Shown: positions 1 through 10,383 of the stretch, piece after piece
Layout of the letters: each line of letters starts with the position of its first letter
How positions within the stretch are numbered: the first letter of the stretch is position 1
Assembly: GCA_003519585.1 (NCBI GenBank)
Contig: DOWL01000214.1
Span: 3,141 to 20,308, forward strand
Direction: 5' to 3'
Source: Nocardioides sp.
GTDB lineage: Bacteria > Actinomycetota > Actinomycetes > Propionibacteriales > Nocardioidaceae
DNA: 17,168 nt
Translations under genes and position numbers: made by a program
The notes under the pieces: generated by a model
The model's database searches: none
The model's input: the letters and a program-made list of their open reading frames with translations, nothing else
Told to the model about the DNA's origin: nothing

Positions 1-1
1 C

Positions 2-2218
2 GCCGGCAACGGCCGCGGCTTCCCCAAGCCGCAGGCCTCCTGCACGCTGCCGGTCGCCGAGGGCATGGTCGTCAACACCCAGGTCACCAGCGAGGTCGCC
101 GACAAGGCCCAGCAGGGGATCATGGAGTTCCTGCTGATCAACCACCCGCTCGACTGCCCGGTCTGCGACAAGGGCGGCGAGTGCCCCCTACAGAACCAGG
201 CGATGTCCAACGGCCGGGGCGAGTCGCGGTTCTTCGAGTCCGGTGGTCTCAAGCGGACCTTCCCCAAGCCGATCAACATCTCGGCCCAGGTGCTCCTCGA
301 CCGGGAGCGCTGCGTGCTGTGCGCGCGCTGCACGCGCTTCTCGGCGCAGATCTCCGGCGACCCCTTCATCGAGCTGATCGAGCGGGGCGCGCTGCAGCAG
401 GTCGGCATCTACGAGAAGGAGCCGTACGACAGCTACTTCTCGGGCAACACCATCCAGATCTGCCCGGTCGGTGCGCTGACCTCCGCCGAATACCGCTTCC
501 GCTCCCGCCCCTTCGACCTGGTCTCGACCCCGTCGATCGCCGAGCACGACGCGTGCGGCTCCGCGATCCGGGTCGACCACCGGCGCGGCAAGGTGATGCG
601 CCGCCTCTCGGGCAACGACCCCGAGGTCAACGAGGAGTGGATCACCGACAAGGACCGGTTCGCCTTCCACTACGCGACTGCCGGTGACCGGCTCACCTTC
701 CCGCTGGTGCGCGAGGACGGCGAGCTGCGCCCCGCGTCCTGGACCGAGGCGTTCGCCGTGGCCGCTCGTGGTCTTGCCGCCGCCGGCTCGGTCGGCGTAC
801 TGCCCGGCGGCCGGATCACGGCCGAGGACGGCTACGCCTACTCCAAGTTCGCGCGCGTGGCGCTCGGCACCAACGACATCGACTTCCGCTCCCGGCCGCT
901 GTCGGCCGAGGAGTCGTCGTTCCTGGCCGCGCACGTGGTGCTCACCGGGCCCGGCGGTGGTGGCGTCACGTACGCCGACCTGGAGACCGCGGGCACCGTC
1001 GTGCTAGCCGGCTTCGAGCCCGAGGACGAAGCAGGCGCTGTGTTCCTGCGGCTGCGCAAGGCAAACCGGGCGCACGGCACCAACGTCGTCTCGATCGCGC
1101 CGTACACCTCGCGCGGGCTGCGCAAGATGGGCGGCTCCCTGATCGCCACCGCACCCGGTGGCGAGGCGGTCGCCCTCGACGAGCTCGGCATGACCGGAGA
1201 GCACCCGCTCGACTCGACCTCGGTGATCCTGGTCGGCGAGCGGCTGGCCACCTCGCCGGGGGCGCTCTCGTCCGCCGCGGGGCTCGCGTCCCGCACCGGC
1301 GCTCGCCTGGCCTGGGTACCTCGGCGAGCCGGTGACCGCGGAGCGCTCGAGACCGGCTGCCTGCCCGGGCTGCTCCCCGGCGGCCGTCCCGCGGCCGACG
1401 CGCAGGCGCGTGTCGACGTGGCCACGACCTGGGGTCTGGAGAGCCTGCCCGAGACCGCCGGCCGCGACGCCGACGAGATCGTGGCGGCGGCGGTCGCCGG
1501 TGAGCTCGGTGGGCTGGTGGTCGGCGGCGTCGACCCCGACGACACCGCGGATCCCGCGGCCTTCCGGGCGGCCCTCGACGCGGCGTCGTTCGTGGTCTCG
1601 CTCGAGCTTCGCGAGACCGACGTGACCCGGGTCGCTGACGTAGTGTTCCCGGTCGCCTCGGTCGTCGACAAGGCCGGCACGTTCGTGACCTGGGAGGGCC
1701 GGCCGCGCTGGTTCGACGCGGTGTTCACCAACCCGCAGGCGCTGCCGGACAGCCGGGTGCTGGCCGGGATCGCCGAGGAGCTGAGCTCGCTCGGGCTGGG
1801 CGGCCCACTCGGCTTCCGCACGGTCGCCGAGGTCCGGGCCCAGATGGAGGAGCTCGGCCCGTGGGACGGCGAGCGTGCCGCTCACGATCCGGTGCTGTCG
1901 ACGGGTTCCGCCGGCCGCGACGGCGTGGCCCTCGCCACCTGGAAGCAGTCGATCGATCACGGCTCGATGCAGGACGGCGACGACAACCTGCGCGCCACCG
2001 CACGTCCCGCGGTCGCGCGGGTCAGCCAGGCGATGTACGACGCGCTCGGCTCGACCGTGACGGTGACCGGTGACCGGGGCTCGTGGACGCTGCCCGCCGA
2101 GGTCGCCGACGCCCCTGACGGCGTGATCTGGGTCCCGTCCAACAACTCGGGCAACGGCGTCCTGGCCGACCTGGCCTCGCCGGGCAGCCGGGTCACGGTG
2201 AAGGGAGCTGAGCAGTGA
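2..2218 (+). CDS. nuoG: NADH-quinone oxidoreductase subunit G, 5'-truncated
   Basis: This is the large iron-sulfur subunit of the peripheral arm of complex I, which relays electrons from NADH/FMN toward the quinone site. The reading frame is open from base 2; the true start lies before the window, and 738 codons are present. Numbering from the first in-frame codon, Cys14 (ASCTLPV) is the last ligand of the [2Fe-2S] cluster N1b, whose other ligands are outside the window. His48-Cys52-Cys55-Cys61 (HPLDCPVC...C) bind N5, and Cys104, Cys107, Cys110 and Cys154 bind N4. The usual N7 ligands are missing: residues 180-187 read AEHDACGS where homologues have a CxxCxxxC motif, and the fourth position is a Thr (residue 215). 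The rest is a degenerate molybdopterin-oxidoreductase-like domain without signs of cofactor use. The stop overlaps the nuoH start. Identity is very secure. Confidence 0.96.
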   Translation, partial: AGNGRGFPKPQASCTLPVAEGMVVNTQVTSEVADKAQQGIMEFLLINHPLDCPVCDKGGECPLQNQAMSNGRGESRFFESGGLKRTFPKPINISAQVLLDRERCVLCARCTRFSAQISGDPFIELIERGALQQVGIYEKEPYDSYFSGNTIQICPVGALTSAEYRFRSRPFDLVSTPSIAEHDACGSAIRVDHRRGKVMRRLSGNDPEVNEEWITDKDRFAFHYATAGDRLTFPLVREDGELRPASWTEAFAVAARGLAAAGSVGVLPGGRITAEDGYAYSKFARVALGTNDIDFRSRPLSAEESSFLAAHVVLTGPGGGGVTYADLETAGTVVLAGFEPEDEAGAVFLRLRKANRAHGTNVVSIAPYTSRGLRKMGGSLIATAPGGEAVALDELGMTGEHPLDSTSVILVGERLATSPGALSSAAGLASRTGARLAWVPRRAGDRGALETGCLPGLLPGGRPAADAQARVDVATTWGLESLPETAGRDADEIVAAAVAGELGGLVVGGVDPDDTADPAAFRAALDAASFVVSLELRETDVTRVADVVFPVASVVDKAGTFVTWEGRPRWFDAVFTNPQALPDSRVLAGIAEELSSLGLGGPLGFRTVAEVRAQMEELGPWDGERAAHDPVLSTGSAGRDGVALATWKQSIDHGSMQDGDDNLRATARPAVARVSQAMYDALGSTVTVTGDRGSWTLPAEVADAPDGVIWVPSNNSGNGVLADLASPGSRVTVKGAEQ

Positions 2219-3531
2219 TCCACGCGATGGCGCTCGAGGACGTCTTCGGTCAGGACCCCTGGTGGCTGATCCTGATCAAGACCGTCCTGATCTTCGTGAT
2301 CCTGGTGCTTCTGACGCTGTTCAACATCTGGTGGGAGCGCCGCGTCGTGGCCCGGATGCAGCACCGCATCGGCCCCAACGTGCACGGCCCCTTCGGGCTG
2401 CTCCAGTCGCTGGCCGACGGTGTGAAGCTGGCGCTGAAGGAAGACATCATCCCCAAGGCCGCCGACAAGTGGGTCTTTCTCCTCGCGCCGGTGCTCGCGA
2501 CGGTGCCGGCCTTCGTGACGTTCTCGGTGATCCCGTTCGGCCCCGTCGTCGACGTGCCGTTCACCGACATCACCACCCCGCTCCAGCTCACCGACATGCC
2601 GGTGGCGGTGCTGTTCGTGATGGCCGTCGCCTCGATCGGCATCTACGGCATCGTCCTGGGCGGCTGGGCCAGCGGCTCGACGTATGCCTTGCTGGGCGGG
2701 CTGCGGTCGAGCGCGCAGATGATCTCCTACGAGGTCGCGATGGGGCTGGCCCTGGTCGCGGTCTTCCTCTATGCCGGGTCGCTGTCGACCTCGGAGATCG
2801 TCGAGGCGCAGAGCAACCTCTGGTACGGCCTGATCCTGTTGCCGTCGTTCGTCATCTACGTCATCTCGATGATCGGCGAGACCAACCGTGCGCCGTTCGA
2901 CCTCCCCGAGGCCGAAGGTGAGCTGGTGGGCGGCTTCCACACCGAGTACAGCTCGCTGAAGTTCGCGCTGTTCTTCCTGGCCGAGTACATCAACATGGCC
3001 ACCGTCTCTGCGCTGGCCACCACGCTGTTCCTCGGCGGCTGGCACGCGCCGTTCTGGATCGACCACATCTGGCCGGGTGCCAACGAGGGCTACGTGCCGC
3101 TGATCTGGTTCTTCGGCAAGGTGCTCTGCTTCATCTTCTTCTTCATCTGGCTGCGCGGCACGCTGCCCCGGATGCGCTACGACCAGTTCATGGCGCTCGG
3201 GTGGAAGTGGCTCATCCCGATCTCGCTGGGCTGGATCGTCGCGGTCGCTACGATCCGGGCGATCTCACTCGACGGCGGCATCGACCAGGGCACCCTGCTG
3301 GCGATCATCGGCGTCGTCCTGGTGCTGCTCCTCGGCTTCTCGTTCTGGCCGGGCAGCAGCAGCGACGAGCCGCAGGAGACCGCGGACGAGGCCGGAGCGC
3401 GCAGCGGCTACCCGACGCCGCCGATGCCGGCCGGTGGCGCCGTCCGCGGTGCCGCAGAGGCGCTCACCTTCCAGACCAGCAGCACCACCGTGCCGGCGGG
3501 CAGCTCCGCCGGTCGTGGAGAGGACGGCTGA
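2215..3531 (+). CDS. nuoH: NADH-quinone oxidoreductase subunit H
   Basis: This is the membrane subunit that joins the peripheral and membrane arms of complex I and forms much of the quinone channel. The 438-aa product has about eight hydrophobic helices. The family signatures [15 protein letters not shown] (residues 41-55) and the acidic loop [16 protein letters not shown] (about 225-240), followed by HTEYSSLKF, are intact. The GTG start at 2215 is chosen because AAGGGAG lies 7 bases upstream and the GTGA overlap with nuoG fits coupling; an ATG at 2227 is the alternative. After the last helix there is a hydrophilic, Pro/Gly/Ser/Thr-rich tail of nearly 60 residues (from about 380) not present in enterobacterial NuoH but, to my knowledge, frequent in actinomycetes. 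Three bases separate the stop from nuoI. Confidence 0.97.
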   Translation: MIHAMALEDVFGQDPWWLILIKTVLIFVILVLLTLFNIWWERRVVARMQHRIGPNVHGPFGLLQSLADGVKLALKEDIIPKAADKWVFLLAPVLATVPAFVTFSVIPFGPVVDVPFTDITTPLQLTDMPVAVLFVMAVASIGIYGIVLGGWASGSTYALLGGLRSSAQMISYEVAMGLALVAVFLYAGSLSTSEIVEAQSNLWYGLILLPSFVIYVISMIGETNRAPFDLPEAEGELVGGFHTEYSSLKFALFFLAEYINMATVSALATTLFLGGWHAPFWIDHIWPGANEGYVPLIWFFGKVLCFIFFFIWLRGTLPRMRYDQFMALGWKWLIPISLGWIVAVATIRAISLDGGIDQGTLLAIIGVVLVLLLGFSFWPGSSSDEPQETADEAGARSGYPTPPMPAGGAVRGAAEALTFQTSSTTVPAGSSAGRGEDG

Positions 3532-3534
3532 CCC

Positions 3535-4140
3535 ATGCCCACACTCAAGGAACAGTTCTGGGACCCGGTCGCCGGGTTCGGGGTGACCTTCCGGACCATG
3601 TTCAAGAAGGTGGTCACCGAGCAGTACCCCTTCGAGAAGCTGCCGACGGCGCCGCGTTTCCACGGCCGGCACCAGCTCAACCGCTGGCCCGACGGCCTCG
3701 AGAAGTGCATCGGCTGTGAGCTGTGCGCGTGGGCCTGTCCGGCCGACGCGATCTACGTCGAGGGTGCCTCCAACGACGACAGTGCCGACGGCGACGGTCG
3801 GTTCAGCCCGGGGGAGCGGTACGGCCGCGTCTACCAGATCAACTACCTGCGCTGCATCCTCTGCGGGCTCTGCATCGAGGCCTGTCCGACCCGGGCGCTC
3901 ACGATGACCAACGAGTACGAGCTCGCCGACGACAACCGCGCCGACCTGATCTACACCAAGAACGAACTGCTCGCTCCGCTCCTGCCGGGTATGGAGCAGC
4001 CGCCGCACCCGATGCGCCTCGGCGACGACGAGGGCGACTACTACCGCGGGACCTTCCGCCAGCCGGCCGCCGAGACCCCTGAGTTCAACCTGAAGGAGTC
4101 GGCGCTGCGCGACCTGGCGGCGGGGGAGGAGGCGTCGTGA
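3535..4140 (+). CDS. nuoI: NADH-quinone oxidoreductase subunit I
   Basis: This 201-aa peripheral-arm subunit carries two [4Fe-4S] clusters (N6a and N6b) that hand electrons to the terminal cluster near the quinone. Two complete ferredoxin motifs are visible: C58-IG-C61-EL-C64-AWA-C68-P and C107-IL-C110-GL-C113-IEA-C117-P. Each has the CxxCxxCxxxCP spacing, so both clusters should assemble. The N-terminal segment, about 50 residues with [16 protein letters not shown], is the amphipathic region that sits on the membrane in this family. The ATG at 3535 is preceded by GGAGAGGA (3517-3524). The C-terminal part after residue 122 is a hydrophilic extension with no extra motif. The stop overlaps the nuoJ GTG start by GTGA. 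Confidence 0.97.
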   Translation: MPTLKEQFWDPVAGFGVTFRTMFKKVVTEQYPFEKLPTAPRFHGRHQLNRWPDGLEKCIGCELCAWACPADAIYVEGASNDDSADGDGRFSPGERYGRVYQINYLRCILCGLCIEACPTRALTMTNEYELADDNRADLIYTKNELLAPLLPGMEQPPHPMRLGDDEGDYYRGTFRQPAAETPEFNLKESALRDLAAGEEAS

Positions 4141-4955
4141 CCGCCTTCTACATCCTGGCGCCGATCATGGTGCTGGCCGCGCTCGGCATCCTGTTCGTGC
4201 GCAAGGCCGTGCACGCCGCGCTGCTCCTGGCCGTGGTGATGATCTCGCTCGCGATCCTCTACGCCGCCCTCGATGCGCCGTTCCTGTTCGCGGTCCAGAT
4301 CATCGTCTACACCGGCGCGATCCTGATGCTGTTCCTCTTCGTGCTGATGCTCGTCGGCGTCGACGCGTCCGACTCCGTGGTCGAGACGATCCGGGGCCAG
4401 CGGCTGTTCGCGACTCTGGGCGGCCTCGTGCTCGGCCTCACGCTGGTGATCGGAGTCAGTCAGCTCAGCCTCGGCACGGTGGTCGGGCTGACCGACGCCA
4501 ACGAGGGCGGCAACATCCAGCGGCTCGCGAACATCTTGTTCTCGCGCTACGTCTTCGCCTTCGAGGTCACCTCGGCGCTGCTGATCACGGCAGCCCTCGG
4601 TGCGATGGTGCTCGCGCACCGCGAGCGGATCACGCCCAAGGCGACCCAGGCCGCGACTGCCGCCGATCGAGTCAAGGCGTACGCCGAGACCGGGGCGCAC
4701 CTCGGTCCGCTGCCGCCACCCGGTGTCTTCGCGCGGCACAACGCCGTCGACACCCCGGCCCTGCTGCCCGACGGCACGCCCGCCGCCGATTCGGTGTCCC
4801 GCGTGCTCGCCGCGCGCGGCACCGTGCGGGCTGCTCCGCGCGACGTCGAGGCGGTGCAGCGGTCGATCAACTATCACCCTGACGGCACGCCGACAGCGGA
4901 GGACGGGCCCGACGGTCGCGCGACCGGATCCACCACGACGGAAGGCGGTGAGTAA
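4137..4955 (+). CDS. nuoJ: NADH-quinone oxidoreductase subunit J
   Basis: This is a membrane-arm subunit of complex I; its third helix takes part in coupling between the quinone site and the proton pumps. The first 160 residues hold five hydrophobic helices. The conserved helix-3 segment [20 protein letters not shown] is present, with Tyr58 at the pi-bulge position. A GTG start at 4137 is used because a strong GGGGGAGGAGG stretch lies just upstream (4122-4132) and it overlaps the nuoI stop. At 272 aa the protein is about 90 residues longer than E. coli NuoJ. The excess is a soluble C-terminal tail (161-272) with a [24 protein letters not shown] segment (reported here in part: [17 protein letters not shown]). 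The function of the tail is unknown. The stop TAA shares its last A with the nuoK ATG. Confidence 0.96.
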   Translation: MTAFYILAPIMVLAALGILFVRKAVHAALLLAVVMISLAILYAALDAPFLFAVQIIVYTGAILMLFLFVLMLVGVDASDSVVETIRGQRLFATLGGLVLGLTLVIGVSQLSLGTVVGLTDANEGGNIQRLANILFSRYVFAFEVTSALLITAALGAMVLAHRERITPKATQAATAADRVKAYAETGAHLGPLPPPGVFARHNAVDTPALLPDGTPAADSVSRVLAARGTVRAAPRDVEAVQRSINYHPDGTPTAEDGPDGRATGSTTTEGGE

Positions 4956-5257
4956 TGGACAGCGTGACGCCGTTCATCGTGCTCTCCTCGATCCTGTTCA
5001 CCATCGGAGCGGTCGGGGTCCTCACCCGTCGCAACGCGATCGTGGTGTTCATGTGTGTCGAGCTGATGCTCAACGCCTGCAACCTTGCGCTGGTCGCATT
5101 CGCCAAGCAGCACGGCAACCTCGACGGCCAGGTCGCGGCGTTCTTCGTGATGGTCGTCGCTGCGGCCGAGGTCGTGGTCGGTCTCGCGATCATCATGACG
5201 ATCTTCCGCACCCGCCGGTCGGCCTCGGTCGACGACGCCAGCCTGCTGAAGTACTGA
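4955..5257 (+). CDS. nuoK: NADH-quinone oxidoreductase subunit K
   Basis: This 100-aa membrane subunit of complex I has three transmembrane helices and takes part in proton translocation beside NuoJ and NuoN. It has the two essential buried glutamates at the same numbers as in E. coli: Glu36 ([12 protein letters not shown]) and Glu72 ([12 protein letters not shown]). Length is exactly typical for the family. The ATG overlaps the nuoJ stop in TAATG, with GAAGGCGGTGAG directly upstream as a probable ribosome site. The stop is followed by a 25-base gap before nuoL, one of only two gaps among the nuo genes in this window. Confidence 0.97.
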   Translation: MDSVTPFIVLSSILFTIGAVGVLTRRNAIVVFMCVELMLNACNLALVAFAKQHGNLDGQVAAFFVMVVAAAEVVVGLAIIMTIFRTRRSASVDDASLLKY

Positions 5258-5282
5258 CCCGGACAGGACACAGGACCCACTC

Positions 5283-7226
5283 ATGCTTGCACTCCACGAG
5301 GGTGGACCGATCCCGGTCGTCGACCCGACGACCGCGGACGGGGTGTTCGCCCTGGCCTGGCTGGTGATTGCGCTGCCCGCCGCCGGTGCCGTGATCCTGC
5401 TGATCGGCGGGGCCATCGCGCCCAAGCCGTTCGCGGCGTTCGGTCACCTGCTCGGCACCATCCTGCCGATCGGCTCGTTCGCGATCAGCCTGGCGATGTT
5501 CATCTCGCTGCTCGGCCGGCCCGACGACGACCGCCAGGTCGCCCAGCACCTCTACAACTGGATCGACGTCGGTGAGCTCCGAGTCGGCATGGACCTGCTC
5601 TACGACCCGCTGACGGCGCTGTTCCTGCTCCTGATCACCGGAGTCGGCTCGTTGATCCACATCTACTCCATCGGCTACATGGAGCACGACCCGCGCCGGG
5701 TGCGGTTCTTCGGCTACCTCAACCTGTTCGTGGCCGCGATGCTGATGCTGGTCATGTCCGAGAACTACCTCGGACTGTTCCTCGGCTGGGAGGGCGTGGG
5801 TCTCGCGTCCTACCTCCTGATCGGCTTCTGGCAGCACAAGCCGTCTGCGGCCGCAGCCGCCAAGAAGGCCTTCGTGATCAACCGCGTCGGCGACATGGGC
5901 CTCTCCCTCGCGATCATGCTGGCCTTCGTCACCTGGGGCTCCACGAGCTTCGTGGTGATCAGCGCGAACGTCGACGGCGCCAGCGAGAAGACCCTCACGG
6001 CGTTCGGTCTGCTCCTGCTCCTGGGCGCCTGCGGCAAGTCCGCGCAGGTGCCGCTGCAGGCCTGGTTGCTCGACGCCATGGAGGGTCCGACCCCGGTCTC
6101 GGCACTGATCCACGCGGCGACGATGGTGACTGCCGGCGTCTACCTGATCGTCCGGTCCAACTGGATCTTCGACCTCGCACCGGATGCGCGGACCGTGGTG
6201 ATCATCGTGGCCACGGTGACGCTGCTCTGGGGTGCGGCGATCGGATGCGCGAAGGACGACATCAAGAAGGCGCTGGCCGGCTCCACCATGAGCCAGATCG
6301 GCTACATGATGCTCGGCGCCGGTCTCGGCCCGGCCGGATATGCCTTCGCGATCTTCCACCTGCTCAACCACGGCTTCTTCAAGGCCAACATGTTCCTGGG
6401 CGCCGGCTCGGTCATGCACGGCATGAACGACGACGTCGACATGCGTCACTACGGCGCCCTCCGCAAGGCGATGCCGATCACCTTCCTCACCTTCTCGATG
6501 GGCTATCTCGCGATCATCGGCTTCCCGGGTTTCTCGGGCTTCTGGTCGAAGGACAAGATCATCGAGGTCGCGCTCACCGACAACTGGCTGGTCGGGATCT
6601 GCGCGATCGTGGGCGCGGGCATCACCGGCTTCTACATGACCCGGCTGATGCTGATGACCTTCTTCGGCGAGAAGCGCTGGGACAAGGACGTGCACCCGCA
6701 CGAGTCGCCGGCCGTGATGACCTTCCCGCTCATCGTGCTGGCGGCCCTGTCCGTGCTGGGCGGCGTGATGCTCATCAACGACTGGATCGTCAACTTCCTC
6801 GCACCCGTCACCGGCGAGGCACCACACGAGGAGCCGCCGATCCCGGCGTTCGCGGTCTCCGTCATCGTGGTCCTCATCGTCGCGGTCGGCGTCTCCATCG
6901 CCATCGCGCTGTTCGGCCGCCGGCCGATCCCGCGCGAGGCGCCTCAGGACGTCTCGTTCGTGACCCGCGCCACCCGCGCCGACATCTACGGCGACGTGAT
7001 CAACGACGAGCTCGTGGTCAAGCCGGGCAAGCACCTCACCTCCGGTCTGGTCACCATCGACTCCGTGGTGGTCGACGGTGCCTTCACCGGAGGCGCGGTC
7101 GCGGTCGGCGGGATCGGAGCCCTCGGTAGGCGAGCGCAGAACGGCTACGTCCGCTCCTACGCCCTGTCCTTGCTCGGCGGCGTCTTACTCGTCGTCCTGG
7201 CGCTGCTGGCGGTGAACCTCGCATGA
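5283..7226 (+). CDS. nuoL: NADH-quinone oxidoreductase subunit L
   Basis: This is the distal antiporter-like proton-pumping subunit of complex I, homologous to Mrp-type Na+/H+ antiporters. The 647-aa product is hydrophobic throughout. It carries the proton-channel residues Glu170 ([17 protein letters not shown]) and Lys252 ([23 protein letters not shown]), with the signature [19 protein letters not shown] following. The C-terminal part (about residues 515-647) contains the amphipathic lateral-helix region and a final membrane helix, as expected for NuoL rather than NuoM or NuoN. The ATG at 5283 has a modest AGGAC (5272-5276) upstream. The stop overlaps the nuoM start by ATGA. Position in the nuoK-L-M-N order confirms it as complex I and not a stand-alone antiporter. 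Confidence 0.97.
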   Translation: MLALHEGGPIPVVDPTTADGVFALAWLVIALPAAGAVILLIGGAIAPKPFAAFGHLLGTILPIGSFAISLAMFISLLGRPDDDRQVAQHLYNWIDVGELRVGMDLLYDPLTALFLLLITGVGSLIHIYSIGYMEHDPRRVRFFGYLNLFVAAMLMLVMSENYLGLFLGWEGVGLASYLLIGFWQHKPSAAAAAKKAFVINRVGDMGLSLAIMLAFVTWGSTSFVVISANVDGASEKTLTAFGLLLLLGACGKSAQVPLQAWLLDAMEGPTPVSALIHAATMVTAGVYLIVRSNWIFDLAPDARTVVIIVATVTLLWGAAIGCAKDDIKKALAGSTMSQIGYMMLGAGLGPAGYAFAIFHLLNHGFFKANMFLGAGSVMHGMNDDVDMRHYGALRKAMPITFLTFSMGYLAIIGFPGFSGFWSKDKIIEVALTDNWLVGICAIVGAGITGFYMTRLMLMTFFGEKRWDKDVHPHESPAVMTFPLIVLAALSVLGGVMLINDWIVNFLAPVTGEAPHEEPPIPAFAVSVIVVLIVAVGVSIAIALFGRRPIPREAPQDVSFVTRATRADIYGDVINDELVVKPGKHLTSGLVTIDSVVVDGAFTGGAVAVGGIGALGRRAQNGYVRSYALSLLGGVLLVVLALLAVNLA

Positions 7227-8782
7227 ACGACTTCCCGATCCTCACCGTCCTCTGGCTGCTCCCACTCGTGGGCGCGCTGGCCGTGGCCTTCGGCCCCAAG
7301 GGTGCCCTCGCCAAGCAGACCGCACTGGTCTTCTCCCTCGTCACGCTCGTCGTCGGCGTGATCGCTGCGACCCAGTTCGACAAGGACAGCACCGGATTCC
7401 AGCTCACCGAGACCCACGACTGGATCGCCGCCTTCGGCGTCCACTACGCCTTGGGTCTCGACGGGCTCGGCCTGCTGCTGGTGCTGCTCACCGTCGTGCT
7501 CGTGCCGATCGTGCTCGCTGCGGCCTGGAACGACGCCCCCGACGAGACCGCCAAGCGCTGGTTCGCGTGGGCGCTGGCGCTGGAGTCCCTCTCGCTGGTG
7601 GTCTTCCTCGCGACCGACGTGTTCCTCTTCTACGTCGTCTTCGAGGCCACGCTGATCCCGGCGTACTTCCTCATCGGCGGCTTCGGCCGGGCTCGCCGTT
7701 CGGCGGCGGCGCTGAAGTTCCTGATGTTCCAGCTCGCCGGCGGACTGGTCCTGCTCGGCTCGGTGATCGGGCTCTACGTCGTCTCCTCCGACCAGGGCTC
7801 GCCGTCCTACCTCTACGACGACCTGCAGCAGCTCGACATCTCCACGAGCGCGGGCCGGTGGCTGTTCGCCGGCTTCTTCATCGCGTTCGCGATCAAGGCC
7901 CCGCTGTTCCCGGTGCACACCTGGCTGGCCGACACCACCGAACAGGCCACGCCGCCCACGAGCGTGCTCCTGGTCTGCGTGCTCGACAAGATCGGCACCT
8001 TCGGCATGCTGCGGTTCTGCCTCGGGCTGTTCCCGGAGGCCTCCGACTGGGCCACGCCGTTCGTCGTCGTGCTCGCGTTGATCTCGATCGTGTACGGCGC
8101 GTTCGTGGCCATCGGTCAGGACGACCTGCTGCGGCTGATCGGTCTCACCTCGCTCAGCCACTTCGGCTTCATCACCCTGGGCATCTTCGTGTTCACCACC
8201 CAGGGCGCCAGCGGCTCGATCCTCTACATGGTCAACCACGGCATCGCCACCGCCGCGCTGTTCCTCATCGCCGGCTTCGTGATCAAGCGTCGCGGCACCT
8301 CGCTGATCAGCCGGATGGGTGGCCTCGAGAAGGTCACCCCGGTGGCGGCCGGACTCTTCCTGGTCGCCGCGCTGGCGACGGCGGGTCTGCCCGGCCTGAG
8401 CCAGTTCGTCTCCGAGATCCTGGTGCTGATCTCGGCGTTCGACTACCGCTGGTACGTCGGCGCGATCGCGGTCACCGCGATCGTGCTGGCCGCGATCTAC
8501 ATGCTCTGGGCCTACCAACGGATCTGGACCGGCCCCAACCCGCCCGACCTGCAGGCCGACGTCGACGCCGGCGGTGACTCGGTCGCCGACCTGGGCCGCC
8601 GCGAGATCGGCGTACTCGCGCCGCTGATGCTCGCGCTGGTGCTGTTCGGCTTCTACCCGATGCCACTGCTCGACGTGAGCAACCCGTTCTCCGAGCACCT
8701 GCTCGAGCAGACCGGCGTGCACGACGACGGACCGACGGTGCCGGTCGAAGCCGAGTCCGGACACAGCGAGGGGGGCCACTGA
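7223..8782 (+). CDS. nuoM: NADH-quinone oxidoreductase subunit M
   Basis: This is the middle antiporter-like proton pump of the membrane arm. The 519-aa product shows Glu141 ([20 protein letters not shown]), Lys225 ([13 protein letters not shown]) and Lys256 ([13 protein letters not shown]), matching the Glu/Lys/Lys proton path known from E. coli NuoM (144/234/265), and a later [10 protein letters not shown] helix carrying the terminal channel glutamate. The segment after the first Lys reads [14 protein letters not shown] where most NuoM proteins have WLPDAH..AP, a modest local variant. The C-terminus is a short, acidic, His-containing hydrophilic tail. The start overlaps the nuoL stop (ATGA). 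The stop overlaps the nuoN start (TGATG). Confidence 0.97.
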   Translation: MNDFPILTVLWLLPLVGALAVAFGPKGALAKQTALVFSLVTLVVGVIAATQFDKDSTGFQLTETHDWIAAFGVHYALGLDGLGLLLVLLTVVLVPIVLAAAWNDAPDETAKRWFAWALALESLSLVVFLATDVFLFYVVFEATLIPAYFLIGGFGRARRSAAALKFLMFQLAGGLVLLGSVIGLYVVSSDQGSPSYLYDDLQQLDISTSAGRWLFAGFFIAFAIKAPLFPVHTWLADTTEQATPPTSVLLVCVLDKIGTFGMLRFCLGLFPEASDWATPFVVVLALISIVYGAFVAIGQDDLLRLIGLTSLSHFGFITLGIFVFTTQGASGSILYMVNHGIATAALFLIAGFVIKRRGTSLISRMGGLEKVTPVAAGLFLVAALATAGLPGLSQFVSEILVLISAFDYRWYVGAIAVTAIVLAAIYMLWAYQRIWTGPNPPDLQADVDAGGDSVADLGRREIGVLAPLMLALVLFGFYPMPLLDVSNPFSEHLLEQTGVHDDGPTVPVEAESGHSEGGH

Positions 8783-10383
8783 TGGACTTCACCAAGCCCA
8801 CCATCGAGTACGCCAGCCTGTGGCCGATCCTCGTGGTCTTCGGCGTGGCCTGCCTCGGCGTGGTCATCGAGGCGTTCGTGCCGCGCGAGCGGCGCTATCT
8901 GACCCAGGTCGTCCTCGCGGTCGTCGGTCTCGGCGTCGCCCTCGCCGGGACGGTCTACGTCGGCCTCGACCTCGACAAGCTCCGGGTCGCCGGCCAGGGC
9001 GTCGTCGCCCGCGGTGAGATCGCCGCGGAGGGCACGCTGGCCGTCGACGGTCCGTCGGTCTTCCTGTGGGGCCTGGTCCTGGTCTTCGCCATCGGCGGCG
9101 TCCTGCTCTTCGCCGAGCGCCGGCTCGAGGCCGGGGTGTCGGCGTTCGCGGGTCAGGCCGCGGCGTTGCCCGGCACCGAGGCCGAGCGCGAGGCGTCGAC
9201 CCGCGGGCTCGACCACACCGAGGTCTACCCGCTCCTGATGTTCGCGGTCGCCGGGATGATGCTGTTCCCCACGGCCAACGACCTGCTCACCCTGTTCGTG
9301 GCGCTCGAGGTGCTCTCGCTGCCGCTCTACCTGCTGTGCGGGCTGGCCCGCCGCCGTCGGCTGCTGAGCCAGGAGGCCGCGCTCAAGTACTTCCTGCTCG
9401 GCGCGTTCTCGTCCGGGTTCTTCCTGTACGGCGTCGCGCTCATCTACGGCTACGCCGGCTCGATGCAGTTCAGCGACATCAACGAGGCCGTCCACAACGA
9501 CACCGCCAACGACACGCTGCTCCTGATCGGCATGGGCATGCTCGCGGTCGGCCTGCTGTTCAAGGTCGGCGCGGCGCCGTTCCACTCGTGGACGCCCGAC
9601 GTCTACCAGGGCGCCCCGACCCCGGTCACCGCGTTCATGGCCGCGGGCACGAAGATCGCGGCGTTCGGCGCGATGCTGCGGCTGTTCTACGTCGCCTTCG
9701 GTGCGGACCGCTGGGACTGGCAGCCGATGCTGTGGATCGTCGCGATCCTCACCATGCTGGTGGGCTCGATCCTCGCCGTCGTCCAGAGCGACGTGAAGCG
9801 GATGCTGGCCTACTCCTCGGTGGCGCACACGGGCTTCCTGCTCACCGGCGTGCTCGGGGTCCAGGCGGCGTCGGCGCTCGGTCCCGACGAGATCACCTCG
9901 CTGCAGGCGGTGCTGTTCTATCTCGCCGCGTACGGCCCGGCCACGGTCGGCACCTTCGCGATCGTCACGCTGGTCCGCGATGCGGGCGGCGAGGCGACGT
10001 CGTTCTCGAAGTGGGCCGGACTGGGGCGCACGTCGCCCCTGGTGGCCGGCTCGTTCGGCTTCCTGCTGCTGTCGATGGCGGGCATCCCGCTGACCGCGGG
10101 CTTCATCGGCAAGTGGGCGGTCTTCGAGGTGGCGTTGGCAGCGGGTGCCTGGCCGGTCGTGATCGTCGCGATCGTGGCGAGCATCATCTCGGTCTTCTTC
10201 TACCTCCGGGTGATCCTGCTGATGTTCTTCAGCGAGCCCGGTGAGCAGCCGGCGGCCGTCACCAAGCCTTCGCTGCTCACCTCGGCGACGATCGCGGTCT
10301 GCGTCCTCCTGACGGCCCTGCTCGGCATCATCCCCGGCCCGGTTCTCGACCTGGCCGGGAATGCGGGATCATTCATCAGGTGA
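8782..10383 (+). CDS. nuoN: NADH-quinone oxidoreductase subunit N
   Basis: This is the proximal antiporter-like proton pump of complex I, next to NuoK. The 533-aa product has Glu176 (LFVALEVLSLPLYLLCG), Lys261 (LLFKVGAAPFHSWTPDVYQGAPTPV) and Lys291, plus a late lysine in GFIGKWAVFEVAL, the set expected for NuoN. It is about 50 residues longer than E. coli NuoN; much of the excess is a weakly conserved N-proximal segment (about residues 60-145) with a hydrophilic stretch GQAAALPGTEAEREASTRGL. GAGGGGGG lies about 7 bases before the ATG. The TGA stop overlaps the GTG of the next gene in GTGA, so the polyprenyl synthase is joined to the nuo operon. Confidence 0.97.
   Translation: MDFTKPTIEYASLWPILVVFGVACLGVVIEAFVPRERRYLTQVVLAVVGLGVALAGTVYVGLDLDKLRVAGQGVVARGEIAAEGTLAVDGPSVFLWGLVLVFAIGGVLLFAERRLEAGVSAFAGQAAALPGTEAEREASTRGLDHTEVYPLLMFAVAGMMLFPTANDLLTLFVALEVLSLPLYLLCGLARRRRLLSQEAALKYFLLGAFSSGFFLYGVALIYGYAGSMQFSDINEAVHNDTANDTLLLIGMGMLAVGLLFKVGAAPFHSWTPDVYQGAPTPVTAFMAAGTKIAAFGAMLRLFYVAFGADRWDWQPMLWIVAILTMLVGSILAVVQSDVKRMLAYSSVAHTGFLLTGVLGVQAASALGPDEITSLQAVLFYLAAYGPATVGTFAIVTLVRDAGGEATSFSKWAGLGRTSPLVAGSFGFLLLSMAGIPLTAGFIGKWAVFEVALAAGAWPVVIVAIVASIISVFFYLRVILLMFFSEPGEQPAAVTKPSLLTSATIAVCVLLTALLGIIPGPVLDLAGNAGSFIR

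Noticed and set aside
5193..8779. Long minus-strand frames opposite nuoL and nuoM (5193-7034, 7157-8779)
   Set aside because: The products are low-complexity His/Asp/Arg/Glu/Gln-rich sequences, the expected mirror of hydrophobic membrane-protein codons in GC-rich DNA.
5283..10383. NuoL/NuoM/NuoN as Mrp-type cation antiporter subunits
   Set aside because: Gene order nuoG-H-I-J-K-L-M-N and the intact complex I signatures of the neighbours make complex I the only sensible reading.
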